Source: Orrella sp037026685 (GTDB lineage Bacteria; Pseudomonadota; Gammaproteobacteria; Burkholderiales; Burkholderiaceae_B). Taken from it: DNA of 64,000 nucleotides. This document shows, piece by piece, positions 49,131-58,652 of this stretch; position 1 is the stretch's first letter; the number at the start of each line of letters is the position of its first letter. A program made the translations under genes and the position numbers. The DNA lies in the NCBI RefSeq assembly GCF_037026685.1, contig NZ_JBANET010000010.1, forward strand, positions 62,001 to 126,000, in the 5' to 3' direction. Under the pieces are notes generated by a model. The model ran no database searches. It was not told where the DNA came from and worked only from the letters and a program-made list of their open reading frames with translations.

Positions 49131-50538
49131 CGGCCTGCTCAAGTGGCTGATGATCCCTGTTGCCATCCTGGTGCTGTTCGTCGGTATCCGGCTGTTCTCG
49201 GGTGGAGGCAGCACGGCGCCACCCGCGGCGGACAACGGCGCCCAGCTCACGCCCGATGAAATGAAGGCGCTGGGCATCGAAGGCGACACCCCGCGCGACA
49301 CCGTGGCGACGCTCGTTGCCCAAGTGAAGCAGTTGCGCACCGAGCTTCAGACCGCGCTCTCGGACAACAAGTCGCAGCGTGAAGAGAACCAGCGACTGCG
49401 CCAGCGCGAGAACTCCATCGACCAGCGCATCAACTCGGCGCTCGAATCCGAGCGGTCCAACCTGCGCCGCGACCAAGAGCAGGCGGCCAGCGCGCGCCAG
49501 CAGACCGAAGGGCTGCTCGCCGACCTGCAGCGGCGTCTGGACAGCATCGGCGGGCGCGGCGGCGGCCATGCGGACCTGCCCGTGGGCCTGGGGCTGCAGG
49601 GCGGCGACGAGGCAGGCATGGAGGGCGGCGTGCGGTGGGTCGAGCCGGACGACGCAAAGCCCGCCGAGGGGCGCAACGGGGGGCGTGGCGCGAGCGGCGG
49701 CATGAGCTTCCCCACGAGCTTCGGCCCGGCGCAGAGCACGCTCGAAACCACTGCGGAAACCGTGGCCAACGCGGGCGCCCGCGCCGCCGGGGTCAAGAGT
49801 GCCAAGCCGGTCTACACCGTGCCGACCAACTCCACGCTCATGGGTTCGGTCGCCATGACAGCGCTGATCGGCCGCGTGCCGATCGACGGCACGGTCAACG
49901 ATCCCTATCCGTTCAAAGTTCTGGTCGGGCCGGACAACCTGACCGCCAATGGCATCGACATTCCCGACGTGGCCGGCGCCGTGTTCAGCGGCACCGCTTC
50001 GGGCGACTGGACGCTCTCGTGCGTGCGCGGCCAGGTGCGCAGCATCACGTTCGTCTTCCACGACGGCACGATTCGCACGATCCCCGAAGACCGCGAGGGC
50101 AACCAGCAGAACAACCAACAGCGCGATGGCTTGGGCTGGATCAGCGATCCCCACGGCATTCCTTGCGTCAGCGGCGAGCGGCGCAGCAACGCCCAGCAAT
50201 ACCTCGGCTCGCAGGCCCGGATCACCGCGGCCGGCGCCGGTGTGGCCTCACTCATCGAGAGCGACAGCGGCCGCATGTCCTATGTCGGCTCGGACGGCTC
50301 CATCGGCACCGTGGGCATCACCGGCCAGGAAGCGGTCGGCCAGATTCTGGCGGGCGGCGTGCGGGACATGTCGGCCTGGGTCAACAAGTTGTACGGCCAG
50401 GCGTTCGCCGCCGTCTATGTCCAGCCCGGCGCCAAGGTTGCCGTCCACCTCGAAAAGCCGCTCGCCATCGACTTCGATCCCGAAGGCCGCAAGGTCGATC
50501 ACCGCGCAGGAGAAAGCCATGCACTCGAACTTGACTAA
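49120..50538 (+). CDS. TIGR03752-family protein (TraB/VirB10-like)
   Basis: 472 residues. Membrane anchor LMIPVAILVLFVGIRLFSGG, a coiled coil (about 65-145), a Gly-rich linker, and the VirB10/TraB beta-barrel domain from about 225 with YTVPTNSTLMGSVAMTALIGRVPIDG. It spans the envelope between inner and outer membrane. The 3' end overlaps the next gene by 20 bp. Confidence 0.93.
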   Translation: MRSNGLLKWLMIPVAILVLFVGIRLFSGGGSTAPPAADNGAQLTPDEMKALGIEGDTPRDTVATLVAQVKQLRTELQTALSDNKSQREENQRLRQRENSIDQRINSALESERSNLRRDQEQAASARQQTEGLLADLQRRLDSIGGRGGGHADLPVGLGLQGGDEAGMEGGVRWVEPDDAKPAEGRNGGRGASGGMSFPTSFGPAQSTLETTAETVANAGARAAGVKSAKPVYTVPTNSTLMGSVAMTALIGRVPIDGTVNDPYPFKVLVGPDNLTANGIDIPDVAGAVFSGTASGDWTLSCVRGQVRSITFVFHDGTIRTIPEDREGNQQNNQQRDGLGWISDPHGIPCVSGERRSNAQQYLGSQARITAAGAGVASLIESDSGRMSYVGSDGSIGTVGITGQEAVGQILAGGVRDMSAWVNKLYGQAFAAVYVQPGAKVAVHLEKPLAIDFDPEGRKVDHRAGESHALELD

Positions 50539-50968
50539 CCTGGCCCGTGGCCTGGCACTGGCCCTCGCCGTCGCGGTGCTTGGCGGCTGCGCCACCAGCA
50601 AGGAAAAGCTGCTGACCCACGGTGACCGCACGATGATGGACATCTGGCAGCAGGAGGCCGGCGACGGCGGTGGCGCAGCCGGACGGAACGCCGGCCGCCA
50701 GCTGCTCGATGCGCGCCAGAGCCTGCGTCGGCCCCTGACCGACGCCGACGTGCAGGTCGCACCCGTCGAGCAGATGCGCTACACGCGCACCGCGCGCAAT
50801 GAGGTCCACCGCCAGTTCCAGCGTCTGCCCAATCCCGATCTCGTCATGTACGTGTATCCGCACCTGGCGGGCACGGACCCCGTGCCGGTGCCGGGCTACA
50901 CGACGGTCTTCCCGCTCAACCAGCGCATCCAGTACGCCATGCCAGGCGAGCGCGTGGAGGCCTACTGA
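50519..50968 (+). CDS. TIGR03751-family conjugative lipoprotein (TraV/VirB7-like)
   Basis: 149 residues. Lipoprotein signal with lipobox VLGGC (Cys at about 23), then QQLLDARQSLRRPL and the family's NEVHRQFQRLPNPDLVMYVYPHLAG. Outer-membrane lipoprotein of the core complex. The stop overlaps traC's ATG by one base. Confidence 0.92.
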   Translation: MHSNLTNLARGLALALAVAVLGGCATSKEKLLTHGDRTMMDIWQQEAGDGGGAAGRNAGRQLLDARQSLRRPLTDADVQVAPVEQMRYTRTARNEVHRQFQRLPNPDLVMYVYPHLAGTDPVPVPGYTTVFPLNQRIQYAMPGERVEAY

Positions 50969-53862
50969 TGCGGTGGAAACTTCCCTGGCCTAAGCCGGCC
51001 GCGCCGAAGCTGGCCGCATCCGGCGCTGGTGATGATGAGCAGCCGGACGGCTGGCAGCGCCACGTCGAGGCCTTGCGGCAGGTCGGCATCCCCGAACCCG
51101 GCTCGGCAGTCCGGGGCCGCAAGCCGGCGACGGAGGCCGACGAGCAGGCGCTGTACGACGTCGCACCGTCCTTCGTGGAACTGCTGCCCTGGGTGGAGTT
51201 CTTGCCCGAGTCGAAATCGATGCTCCTGGAGGACGGCCAATCGGTGGCCGCCTTCTTCGAGCTGGTGCCGCTGGGGACCGAGGGCCGGGAACCCGGCTGG
51301 CTCGCGCACGCCCGCGACGCCTTAGAAAACGCGCTCCAGGACAGCTTCGATGAACTGGACGAGAACCCCTGGGTGTTGCAGCTCTACGCCCAGGACGAAC
51401 CGAGCTTCGACCAGTACATGCAGACGTTGCGCGACTACGTGCAGCCGCGCGCCCGTGGCACGGTGTTCACGGAGTTCTACCTGCGGTTCTTTGCCCACCA
51501 TCTGCGCGCGGTGGCCAAGCCCGGTGGCTTGTTCCAGGACACGGTGGTCACACGCTTGCGCTGGCGCGGCCAGACGAGGCGTGTGCGCATGGTCGTCTAT
51601 CGCCGCGTGACCGGACAAGGACAGGGCCAGGCAAACCGCCGGGGCCAGACACCCGAGCAGATGCTGAACATCGTCTGCGACCGCCTGTGCGGCGGGCTGG
51701 CGAACGCCGGCATCCAGGCTCGCCGCCTGGGTGCGGCAGACGTCCATGACTGGCTGCTGCGCTGGTTCAACCCGCGTCCGACGCTGCTCGGGCCTGGGGT
51801 CGAGGACCGGGAGCGCTTCTATGCGTTCGCGCGCTACCCCGCCGACACCGAGGCTGGCGAGATCGAACTGGCGAGCGGGCGGGATTTTAGCCAGCGGCTT
51901 TTCTTCAGCCAGCCACGCTCGGACGTGGAGCATGGCACCTGGCACTTCGACGGCATACCGCACCGTGTGTTGGTCACTGACCGGCTGCGCATGCCGCCCG
52001 GAACGGGACACCTGACTGGCGAAACCCGCAAGGGCGATGCGATCAACACGCTGTTCGATCAGATGCCCGAGGACACGACGATGTGTCTGACCATGGTGGC
52101 GACGCCCCAGGACATTCTCGAATCGCACCTGAACCACCTGGCGAAGAAGGCAGTCGGCGAAACACTGGCATCGGAGCAGACGCTCAAGGACGTGCAGGAG
52201 GCGCGCTCGCTCATCGGCAGCGCGCACAAACTCTACCGCGGCACGCTGGCCTTCTATCTGCGCGGACGCGACGAAGCCGAGCTTGACCGGCGCGGTCTGG
52301 ACCTCGCCAACGTGATGCTCAACGCGGGGTTGCAGCCCGTTCGCGAGGACGATGAAGTCGCGCCGCTCAACAGCTATCTGCGCTGGCTACCGTGCTGCTA
52401 CAACCCCGCGCAGGATCGGCGAAACTGGTTCACCCAACTGATGTTCGCCCAGCATGTGGCGAATCTCTCGCCGGCGTGGGGTCGCAGCCAGGGTACGGGC
52501 CATCCGGGCAACACGTTCTTCAACCGCGGTGGCGGGCCGATCACGTTTGATCCGCTGAACCGCTTAGACAGGCAGATGAATGCCCATCTATTCCTGTTCG
52601 GCCCCACCGGCTCGGGCAAGAGCGCCACGCTCAACAACCTGCTGAACCAGGTCACGGCCATCTACCGGCCGCGCCTCTTCATCGTGGAAGCCGGCAACAG
52701 CTTCGGGCTGTTCAGCGGCTTCGCCAGGCGCCTGGGCCTGACGGTGAACCGGGTCAAGCTGGCCCCCGGATCGGGCATCAGCCTGGCACCGTTCGCGGAT
52801 GCCCGCCGGCTGATCGAAACACCCAGCGACGTGCAGACGCTCGATGCCGATGCGTTGGACGAAGACCTGCCACCGGATGCCTCGGTCATGGAGGCAGACG
52901 AACAGCGTGACGTGTTGGGCGAGTTGGAGATCACGGCACGGCTGATGATCACCGGCGGCGAGGACAAGGAGGAAGCCCGGATGACGCGGGCCGACCGTTC
53001 GCTGATCCGCCAGTGCATCCTCGACGCCGCCGAACACTGCGTGGCTGAGAAGCGCACGGTGCTCACTCGCGACGTGCGCAACGCGCTGCGCGCCCGCGGT
53101 CAGGACTCGACGCTTCCCGAGATGCGGCGCATGCGGCTGCTGGAGATGGCGGACGCGATGGACATGTTCTGCCAAGGCACCGATGGCGAGATGTTCGACC
53201 GCGATGGCACGCCGTGGCCCGAGGCCGACATCACGCTGGTGGATCTGGCGACCTATGCCCGCGAGGGCTACAACGCGCAGCTCTCCATCGCCTACATCAG
53301 CCTGATCAGCACGGTGAACAACATCGCCGAGCGCGACCAGTACCTGGGTCGTCCGATCATCAATGTGACCGACGAAGGCCACATCATCACGAAGAACCCG
53401 TTGCTCGCGCCCTACGTCGTGAAAATTACCAAGATGTGGCGCAAATTGGGCGCCTGGTTCTGGCTGGCGACCCAGAACATCGACGACCTGCCGCGTGCCG
53501 CAGAGCCCATGCTCAACATGATTGAGTGGTGGATCTGCCTGTCGATGCCGCCCGATGAGGTCGAGAAGATTGCACGCTTCCGTGAACTCTCACCAGCGCA
53601 GAAAGCGCTGATGCTTTCTGCGCGCAAGGAGGGGGGGAAATTCACCGAGGGCGTGATCCTGTCGAAGTCGATGGAAGTGTTGTTCCGCGCGGTGCCGCCG
53701 AGCCTTTACCTCGCGCTTGCGCAGACCGAACCCGAGGAGAAGGCCGAGCGCTACCAGCTCATGCAGCAATACGGCTGCACCGAGCTGGAAGCCGCCTTCA
53801 AGGTGGCCGAGAAGATCGACCAGGCACGCGGCATCGAGTCGCCCGCCTTGGAACTGTCGTAA
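50968..53862 (+). CDS. traC: Conjugative transfer ATPase TraC (TIGR03744, VirB4 type)
   Basis: 964 residues. The N-terminal half is the VirB4/TraC domain, the C-terminal half a P-loop ATPase with Walker A FGPTGSGKSATLNNLL (about 548-563) and a late INVTDEGHIITKNP Walker-B-like segment. It energises pilus assembly and transport at the inner membrane. Length matches the family. The next gene starts 13 bp downstream. Confidence 0.95.
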   Translation: MRWKLPWPKPAAPKLAASGAGDDEQPDGWQRHVEALRQVGIPEPGSAVRGRKPATEADEQALYDVAPSFVELLPWVEFLPESKSMLLEDGQSVAAFFELVPLGTEGREPGWLAHARDALENALQDSFDELDENPWVLQLYAQDEPSFDQYMQTLRDYVQPRARGTVFTEFYLRFFAHHLRAVAKPGGLFQDTVVTRLRWRGQTRRVRMVVYRRVTGQGQGQANRRGQTPEQMLNIVCDRLCGGLANAGIQARRLGAADVHDWLLRWFNPRPTLLGPGVEDRERFYAFARYPADTEAGEIELASGRDFSQRLFFSQPRSDVEHGTWHFDGIPHRVLVTDRLRMPPGTGHLTGETRKGDAINTLFDQMPEDTTMCLTMVATPQDILESHLNHLAKKAVGETLASEQTLKDVQEARSLIGSAHKLYRGTLAFYLRGRDEAELDRRGLDLANVMLNAGLQPVREDDEVAPLNSYLRWLPCCYNPAQDRRNWFTQLMFAQHVANLSPAWGRSQGTGHPGNTFFNRGGGPITFDPLNRLDRQMNAHLFLFGPTGSGKSATLNNLLNQVTAIYRPRLFIVEAGNSFGLFSGFARRLGLTVNRVKLAPGSGISLAPFADARRLIETPSDVQTLDADALDEDLPPDASVMEADEQRDVLGELEITARLMITGGEDKEEARMTRADRSLIRQCILDAAEHCVAEKRTVLTRDVRNALRARGQDSTLPEMRRMRLLEMADAMDMFCQGTDGEMFDRDGTPWPEADITLVDLATYAREGYNAQLSIAYISLISTVNNIAERDQYLGRPIINVTDEGHIITKNPLLAPYVVKITKMWRKLGAWFWLATQNIDDLPRAAEPMLNMIEWWICLSMPPDEVEKIARFRELSPAQKALMLSARKEGGKFTEGVILSKSMEVLFRAVPPSLYLALAQTEPEEKAERYQLMQQYGCTELEAAFKVAEKIDQARGIESPALELS

Positions 53863-53875
53863 GCCGGAGAACGCC

Positions 53876-54640
53876 ATGGAACACAAACATCCTTCCATCC
53901 CGATGCAGGTGCAGGCGTTCCGCCGTCGGCGCTGGGGGACCCGCTGGCCGTGGGCGTTGGCTGCAGTGCTGGTTGCGCTGCTGCTGATCTGGCTCGTGTC
54001 CCGTTCGCCAGGCGGGTCCACACCTCAGACTTCGGCGCCAGTCAGCGAGACACAGGTGGCAGGGCCTCCGTGGCAGATGGGCAATCCGGAAGGTCGTTTC
54101 ACACTGACGCTGTACGCGGACCTCGAATGCCCGTTCTGCCGGTCCTATTTCCCTGTGCTCAAACGTTGGGTGGCCGGCAATGCCGACGTGGCCTTGCAAT
54201 GGCACCACCTGCCGTTGGCCGCACATGAACCGGCCGCTTCTGCCGAAGCGCGTCTGGCGGAATGCGCCGGCGAAGCCGGCGGGCATGCCACCTTCTGGCA
54301 AGCCGTCGAGTGGGTATATGCCCACACGCGCAGCGACGGCCAGGGCTTGCCCGAGGACCTGCGCTACCCCGACCTGACGCCAGCCATCGAGCAGTGCATC
54401 GCGAGCGAGCGGCCCGACGCGGCGATTCGTACCCAAACTGCGGAAGCCACGAACAGCGGCGTGACCGCCACGCCGTCGCTGCGGCTGCACGATCGCGAAA
54501 GCGGCAAGGCGATCCTGCTGCAGGGTCCGATCGAGGGCGATGCCTTGCTGTCAGCCATGGACATGCTCGCCGCCGGCGATCCCGCCACCACACCCACATC
54601 GGAAATGCCTGCCGACGTCGTCGGCGACATGCCCAGGTAG
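53876..54640 (+). CDS. DsbA-like thioredoxin-fold protein of the transfer cluster
   Basis: 254 residues. One membrane anchor (WPWALAAVLVALLLIWLV) then a periplasmic DsbA-type fold with LYADLECPFCRSYF (CPFC active site) and the cis-Pro loop TNSGVTATPSLRL. It probably makes or isomerises disulfides in the Cys-rich T4SS subunits. The last dozen codons (PADVVGDMPR) lie in copy D of the leader element, so the original C-terminus may have been altered by that element. Confidence 0.9.
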   Translation: MEHKHPSIPMQVQAFRRRRWGTRWPWALAAVLVALLLIWLVSRSPGGSTPQTSAPVSETQVAGPPWQMGNPEGRFTLTLYADLECPFCRSYFPVLKRWVAGNADVALQWHHLPLAAHEPAASAEARLAECAGEAGGHATFWQAVEWVYAHTRSDGQGLPEDLRYPDLTPAIEQCIASERPDAAIRTQTAEATNSGVTATPSLRLHDRESGKAILLQGPIEGDALLSAMDMLAAGDPATTPTSEMPADVVGDMPR

Positions 54641-54735
54641 CCCCGGTCTTCAAGGCTACGGCGCAGTCCGCTGCGCTGACCGCAACCCGTTCGCCTCGCG
54701 TCCTGGCCGCGAACGATCACCGCTACCGCGGTGAT
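54605..54735 (+). promoter_or_regulatory. Copy D of the four-copy leader element, with stem-loop
   Basis: 54605-54681 (ATGCCTGCCGACGTCGTC ... GACATGCCCAGG ... GGTCTTCAAGGCTACGGCGCAGT) is the closest match to copy C. A stem, ATCACCGC/GCGGTGAT (54716-54735), follows, and a second, GGAGGGC/GCCCTCC, at 54759-54774. The radC-like gene starts at 54816. Confidence 0.6.
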
Positions 54736-54815
54736 GGATGCACCTTGTTCGTTCCCCAGGAGGGCTTGCCCTCCCAGGGTGCGCGCCCTCCGATCTCACC
54801 GTCTGGAGGTTCGCC

Positions 54816-55310
54816 ATGTCTTTCGTCGTCAATGACTCCTACCTGGAGTCGCTTTCCGCCATCGCTACCCAACACGAGGACTGGATCATCCAGCAAGCCA
54901 TCGTGCTGCTGGAGAGACGGATCTTCAAAGCTGGACCGTGCCTCAGCCGACCGGCCGCTGTGCGGGACTACCTGCGTCTGAAACTGGTCGCTGAGCCCAA
55001 TGAGATATTCGCCGCTGTGTTCCTGGACAGCATGCACCAGGTGCTGGCCTACGAGCCGTTGTTCAGGGGCACGATCAACTCGACATCGGTCTATCCGCGT
55101 GTCGTCGCGCAGCGTGTGCTGGAGTTGAATGCCGCCGCGGTGGTCTTCAGCCACCAGCACCCCTCGGGCATCTCCGAACCGTCGAGCGCGGATCGCATGC
55201 TGACCCAGCAACTGCAGGTCGCGCTGGCGCTCATCGATGTGCGGGTACTGGACCACATCATCGTCGGCCAGGGTGCCCCGTTCTCCTTTGCGGAGTCCGG
55301 CCTGCTGTAA
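54816..55310 (+). CDS. radC: RadC-family JAB-domain protein
   Basis: 164 residues corresponding to the C-terminal MPN/JAB domain of RadC. It has the metal-binding SHQHPSGISEPSSAD (HxHPxGxxxPSxxD), NEIFAAVFLDSMHQVL and LIDVRVLDHIIVG. No N-terminal HhH part. Such short RadC proteins are standard ICE cargo of unknown function. TGGAGG precedes ATG 54816. It interrupts the T4SS order and has its own leader and terminator. Confidence 0.92.
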   Translation: MSFVVNDSYLESLSAIATQHEDWIIQQAIVLLERRIFKAGPCLSRPAAVRDYLRLKLVAEPNEIFAAVFLDSMHQVLAYEPLFRGTINSTSVYPRVVAQRVLELNAAAVVFSHQHPSGISEPSSADRMLTQQLQVALALIDVRVLDHIIVGQGAPFSFAESGLL

Positions 55311-55335
55311 AGGTTGCACTGCTTCGTTGATCAGC

Positions 55336-55363
55336 GCGGAGGCTTCGGCCTCCGCTTTTTCTT
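55336..55363 (+). terminator. Rho-independent terminator after radC
   Basis: GCGGAGG-CTTCGG-CCTCCGC followed by TTTTTCTT. Confidence 0.85.
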
Positions 55364-55473
55364 CGCAGCGACGCAAGCAGGTATGCGGGGTGGCCGCGAT
55401 GCGCATTGTTTGTTGGGGCCGCGTGGGGTTCGGCGTTTGACTATGGCCCTGATCAACTTCCGGGGCGCATGAC

Positions 55474-55920
55474 ATGCCAGCAGCTTTTACCCGGTTCGCA
55501 CCAGGCTGGCGAACCCTTGGCCTGGCCGTGGCGCTGCCGGCATCTCTGGCCGTGTTCAGCCCGGCCACCTTCGCCGCCGACGTGGTGGTCGTCACCGACA
55601 GCCGCCACCCGGTCAAGACCGCCGGCGGCGAGCGGCTGATCGAGTTGGACGAAGCGCCCCGGATCGAGGCCGAGCTTTCCGCGGATCTGCCGGCCGACCC
55701 CGAGCGGGCAGCAGCCATCGTCCGGCAACGACTGAACCAAGGCGGCACCGATCTTCAGCGCCGCATCGGCACCGCCTACCAGGGCGTCGCCGATGCATGG
55801 AGCCTGGGCGTCGCCGCCATCCCGGCCGTCGTGGTAGATCAACGCTATGTGGTCTATGGCGAGCCGGACGTGGCCCGGGCGGTGTCCCGCATCGAGCAGT
55901 ACCGGAGGACGCAGCCGTGA
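55474..55920 (+). CDS. TIGR03757-family integrating conjugative element protein
   Basis: 148 residues with a signal peptide (ASLAVFSPATFA). Thioredoxin-like remnant with DVVVVTDSRHPV, GVADAWSLGVAAIPAVVVDQRYVVYG (cis-Pro-type loop). Resembles the TraW/TrbC-N side of F-type systems. Overlaps the next gene by 4 bp (GTGA). Confidence 0.9.
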   Translation: MPAAFTRFAPGWRTLGLAVALPASLAVFSPATFAADVVVVTDSRHPVKTAGGERLIELDEAPRIEAELSADLPADPERAAAIVRQRLNQGGTDLQRRIGTAYQGVADAWSLGVAAIPAVVVDQRYVVYGEPDVARAVSRIEQYRRTQP

Positions 55921-56867
55921 CCCATCGCCCATTCGACTTGCTGCGCCGCCTGCGCGTCGCCGTGGCCTCGCTGCTGTTGGTCAGCGCCACCGGCAGCTAC
56001 GCCCTGAACACCGCCACCATCGTGTCCTCCGTCATGTCGCCGGACTGCCTGGAATACCGGGTGGTGGGCATCTGCTACTGGCTCTACTGCACCTGGACGG
56101 GCTGCACGGTGCGCACGTCCACCAAGGTCCGGCACTACGTGCCCGATGCGGTCGTCTCCAGCTACAGCAACACCGGGGAGAACCCCTGGGTCGAAGTGCA
56201 GGCGATGAGCACGCCCAACCCATCCGCACAGGCAGGTGGGGATGGGACCACGAACGAAGACCACGAAAACAACCTCGCCAAATTCAAGAACAGCGATGTC
56301 ATCGGCCATCCTGGCGGCGAGGTATTCAACCAGTTCGCATCGTCGTCGGGCTATTTCTGCCAAGGCGCGGGCACGGCCTTCATGCCGTATCTACTCAGCA
56401 CGCTGGACACGCTGGCTTGGCGCTACAACGTGCCTGAAATGGCCTACCCGGAGGCGTTGATTCCGGGCATGCGCGAGGTCGGTGCGCGCACCACGATGAA
56501 TCTCTGGGGCAACGTCTATCCGCGCGGCGGCTTCCTGCACCAGACCGACGACCAAAAATCCGGGGCTGTGGTGGCCCAGCGCGCGGGCGATGTCGTCACG
56601 CGCCGCGGGCAGATCCACGTGTACCAGCCGCTGCTTGCCAACGCCCGCGACGGCTACTGGCCGGCCGGCGAGCTGATGGAGGGTGATGCCTCTACGGGCA
56701 AGTGGCAGGAGCTGACGCCGCGCCTGTCCAACACCTGCGTGGTGTTCCCGCACAGCGGCACGCTGACCCAGGCCCAGCAAGGCGACTACGCCTGGGCGCT
56801 GTGGCGTCCCTATGCGTGCTGCGAACGCCGCGGTCAGGTGTTCCTGGGCAGCGTCGATTTCCTCTGA
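55917..56867 (+). CDS. TIGR03756-family protein (TraU-like)
   Basis: 316 residues starting at GTG 55917 inside the preceding stop. Signal peptide (LLLVSATGSYA), then DCLEYRVVGICYWLYCTWTGCTVRTS with many cysteines, and late YACCERRGQVFLGSVDF. TraU-type proteins are periplasmic and needed for DNA transfer or pilus retraction. The Cys content fits the DsbA-like gene upstream. Confidence 0.92.
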   Translation: MTHRPFDLLRRLRVAVASLLLVSATGSYALNTATIVSSVMSPDCLEYRVVGICYWLYCTWTGCTVRTSTKVRHYVPDAVVSSYSNTGENPWVEVQAMSTPNPSAQAGGDGTTNEDHENNLAKFKNSDVIGHPGGEVFNQFASSSGYFCQGAGTAFMPYLLSTLDTLAWRYNVPEMAYPEALIPGMREVGARTTMNLWGNVYPRGGFLHQTDDQKSGAVVAQRAGDVVTRRGQIHVYQPLLANARDGYWPAGELMEGDASTGKWQELTPRLSNTCVVFPHSGTLTQAQQGDYAWALWRPYACCERRGQVFLGSVDFL

Positions 56868-56876
56868 GGTGCCACG

Positions 56877-58271
56877 ATGAAGCGTCCTGAACCGATGAAC
56901 CTTTCCGCCAAGGCGTGCCGCCTGCTGCGCCCGACGGCGCTGGCCGGCACGCTCGCTCTGGTCTGCGGCATGGCGTGGGCGCAGGTCGGATACCAGAACA
57001 GCGGCCCCGTCCTCGGCGATGACGTCATGTACTCGATCGGCGGTGGCAGTGCGGTGTCCATGGGCCGCGCGGCCGGCATGCGTTCCATCGGGGTCGGCGT
57101 GGGGTGGAACAGCAACCTGATCTGCGGCGACATGAGCATCCAGACCACGCTGCGCAATCAGCTTAACGGCATCACGAACGGCTTTCAGCAGATCATGAGC
57201 AACGTGATCCAGAGCGCGACCAGCGCGGTTGCATCGCTGCCGGCGCTGATCATTCAGCGCGCCGATCCGGGCCTGTACAACCTGCTGACTAACGGCGTGC
57301 TGCAGGCGCGGCTGGACTTCGACCGCTCCAAGCTGACGTGCCGCGCCATGGCGGAGAAGATGGCCGAGACGGCGGGTGGCCAGCTTGGCTGGAGCCAGAT
57401 GGCCGAAGGCATGGCCCTGCGTGACGCGGTTGGCAGCAACGATGCCGTATCGGCCGTCGAGCAGGCCGAGACGCGCCGCGGCAACGACGGCGTGCCCTGG
57501 GTGGGCGGCAGCAATGCCGGTGGCGCGGGCCAGTCCGCCATCCGGGTGGTCGGCGACGTCACCCGCGCGGGCTACAACCTGGTCAACGGTCGCGGCGTGA
57601 CGGACACCTCCTCCATCGCGTCCACCAGTTGCGCGAGCCTGTCCTGCCAGACCTGGACGTCGCCGCAGCAGGCGACCGAATGGGCCACGCGCGCCCTCGG
57701 AGAGCAGGTGCAGCGCACGTGCGACTCCTGCACTAAGACCGAGACGGTGCCCGGCGTCGGGCTGACGCCGCTGATCCAGGAGGAGTACGAAGCCAAGCTG
57801 GAGGTCTTGCAGGAGCTGGTTTCCGGCACGCGTAATACCACCTTCGAGAACTTGCGCGAGGCCGGCAGCACGTCGCTGCCGATCACCCGCGGCGTGATCG
57901 AGGCGCTGCGCGACGAGCCGGACCAGGACCTGCTGGCGCGGCGCCTCGCGTCCGAAGTGGCGCTGTCATCGGTGCTGGAGAAGGCGCTCCTGCTCCAACG
58001 CACGCTGCTCACGGGCAAGAAGGAGCCCAACGTCGCAGCCAACGAACTTGCGGTGCAGGCCGTGAACCATGAGAGCGACACGCTCGACCGGGAGATCCGC
58101 AACCTGAAGACGGAATTGGAGCTGCGGCGCGAACTGGCGAACAACTCGCCGATGGCCATCATCCAGCGCCACGGCACGCGGGCGGCCGGCTCGCGCGGCA
58201 TCTACGAGGGCGATCCGGTACCCGACCGCCTTGACCAGTTGCAGAAGGGCAATCCCGGAGCCAGGCCATGA
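56877..58271 (+). CDS. TIGR03755-family integrating conjugative element protein (TraH-like)
   Basis: 464 residues with a signal peptide (ALVCGMAWA). Gly/Ser-rich start, LTCRAMAEKMAE, a double-Cys segment SCASLSCQTW, CDSC, and a coiled-coil C-terminal third (ELAVQAVNHESDTLDREIRNLKTELELRRE). Periplasmic, acting with the TraU-like protein. Overlaps the next gene by 4 bp. Confidence 0.9.
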   Translation: MKRPEPMNLSAKACRLLRPTALAGTLALVCGMAWAQVGYQNSGPVLGDDVMYSIGGGSAVSMGRAAGMRSIGVGVGWNSNLICGDMSIQTTLRNQLNGITNGFQQIMSNVIQSATSAVASLPALIIQRADPGLYNLLTNGVLQARLDFDRSKLTCRAMAEKMAETAGGQLGWSQMAEGMALRDAVGSNDAVSAVEQAETRRGNDGVPWVGGSNAGGAGQSAIRVVGDVTRAGYNLVNGRGVTDTSSIASTSCASLSCQTWTSPQQATEWATRALGEQVQRTCDSCTKTETVPGVGLTPLIQEEYEAKLEVLQELVSGTRNTTFENLREAGSTSLPITRGVIEALRDEPDQDLLARRLASEVALSSVLEKALLLQRTLLTGKKEPNVAANELAVQAVNHESDTLDREIRNLKTELELRRELANNSPMAIIQRHGTRAAGSRGIYEGDPVPDRLDQLQKGNPGARP

Positions 58272-58639
58272 ACGCGGAGCGCATGGCCTGGCGCCCCTTG
58301 CGCTGGCTCTTCAGCCGGCGCGCGGCGACGGCGCTGCTGTGGGCGGTGGTGCTCGTCGCCGCTGCGGTGGGTGCCAACATCGCCGGCATCTACCTGGTCG
58401 GCAGCGTGGCCGGATGGGAGCGGTGGCTCGCGGCCGCATCGGGCTACTTCTTCGTGTGGCGGCTGTGTCTGTACGGCGCCACGGTTTACGGGTGGCTCTG
58501 GATGCGCCGCCGGCTGCTGGCGCGCGAAGACCAGGACGGGGCAGATGGGCAGGCACGGCGCCGCCTGATGCGCAGCGAGATCGCGGGCGTCGTCGCCATC
58601 GTCGTGCTGGAAGCCAGCTTGTTGATGCAGGCCGCTTGA
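58268..58639 (+). CDS. Small T4SS-cluster membrane protein
   Basis: 123 residues with three hydrophobic helices: TALLWAVVLVAAAVGANIAGIYLV, the WLAAASGYFFVWRLCLYGATVY region, and IAGVVAIVVLEASLLMQ. Located in every related cluster before traG; no established role. Confidence 0.85.
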   Translation: MNAERMAWRPLRWLFSRRAATALLWAVVLVAAAVGANIAGIYLVGSVAGWERWLAAASGYFFVWRLCLYGATVYGWLWMRRRLLAREDQDGADGQARRRLMRSEIAGVVAIVVLEASLLMQAA

Positions 58640-58652
58640 GGGGATCGAGGCC

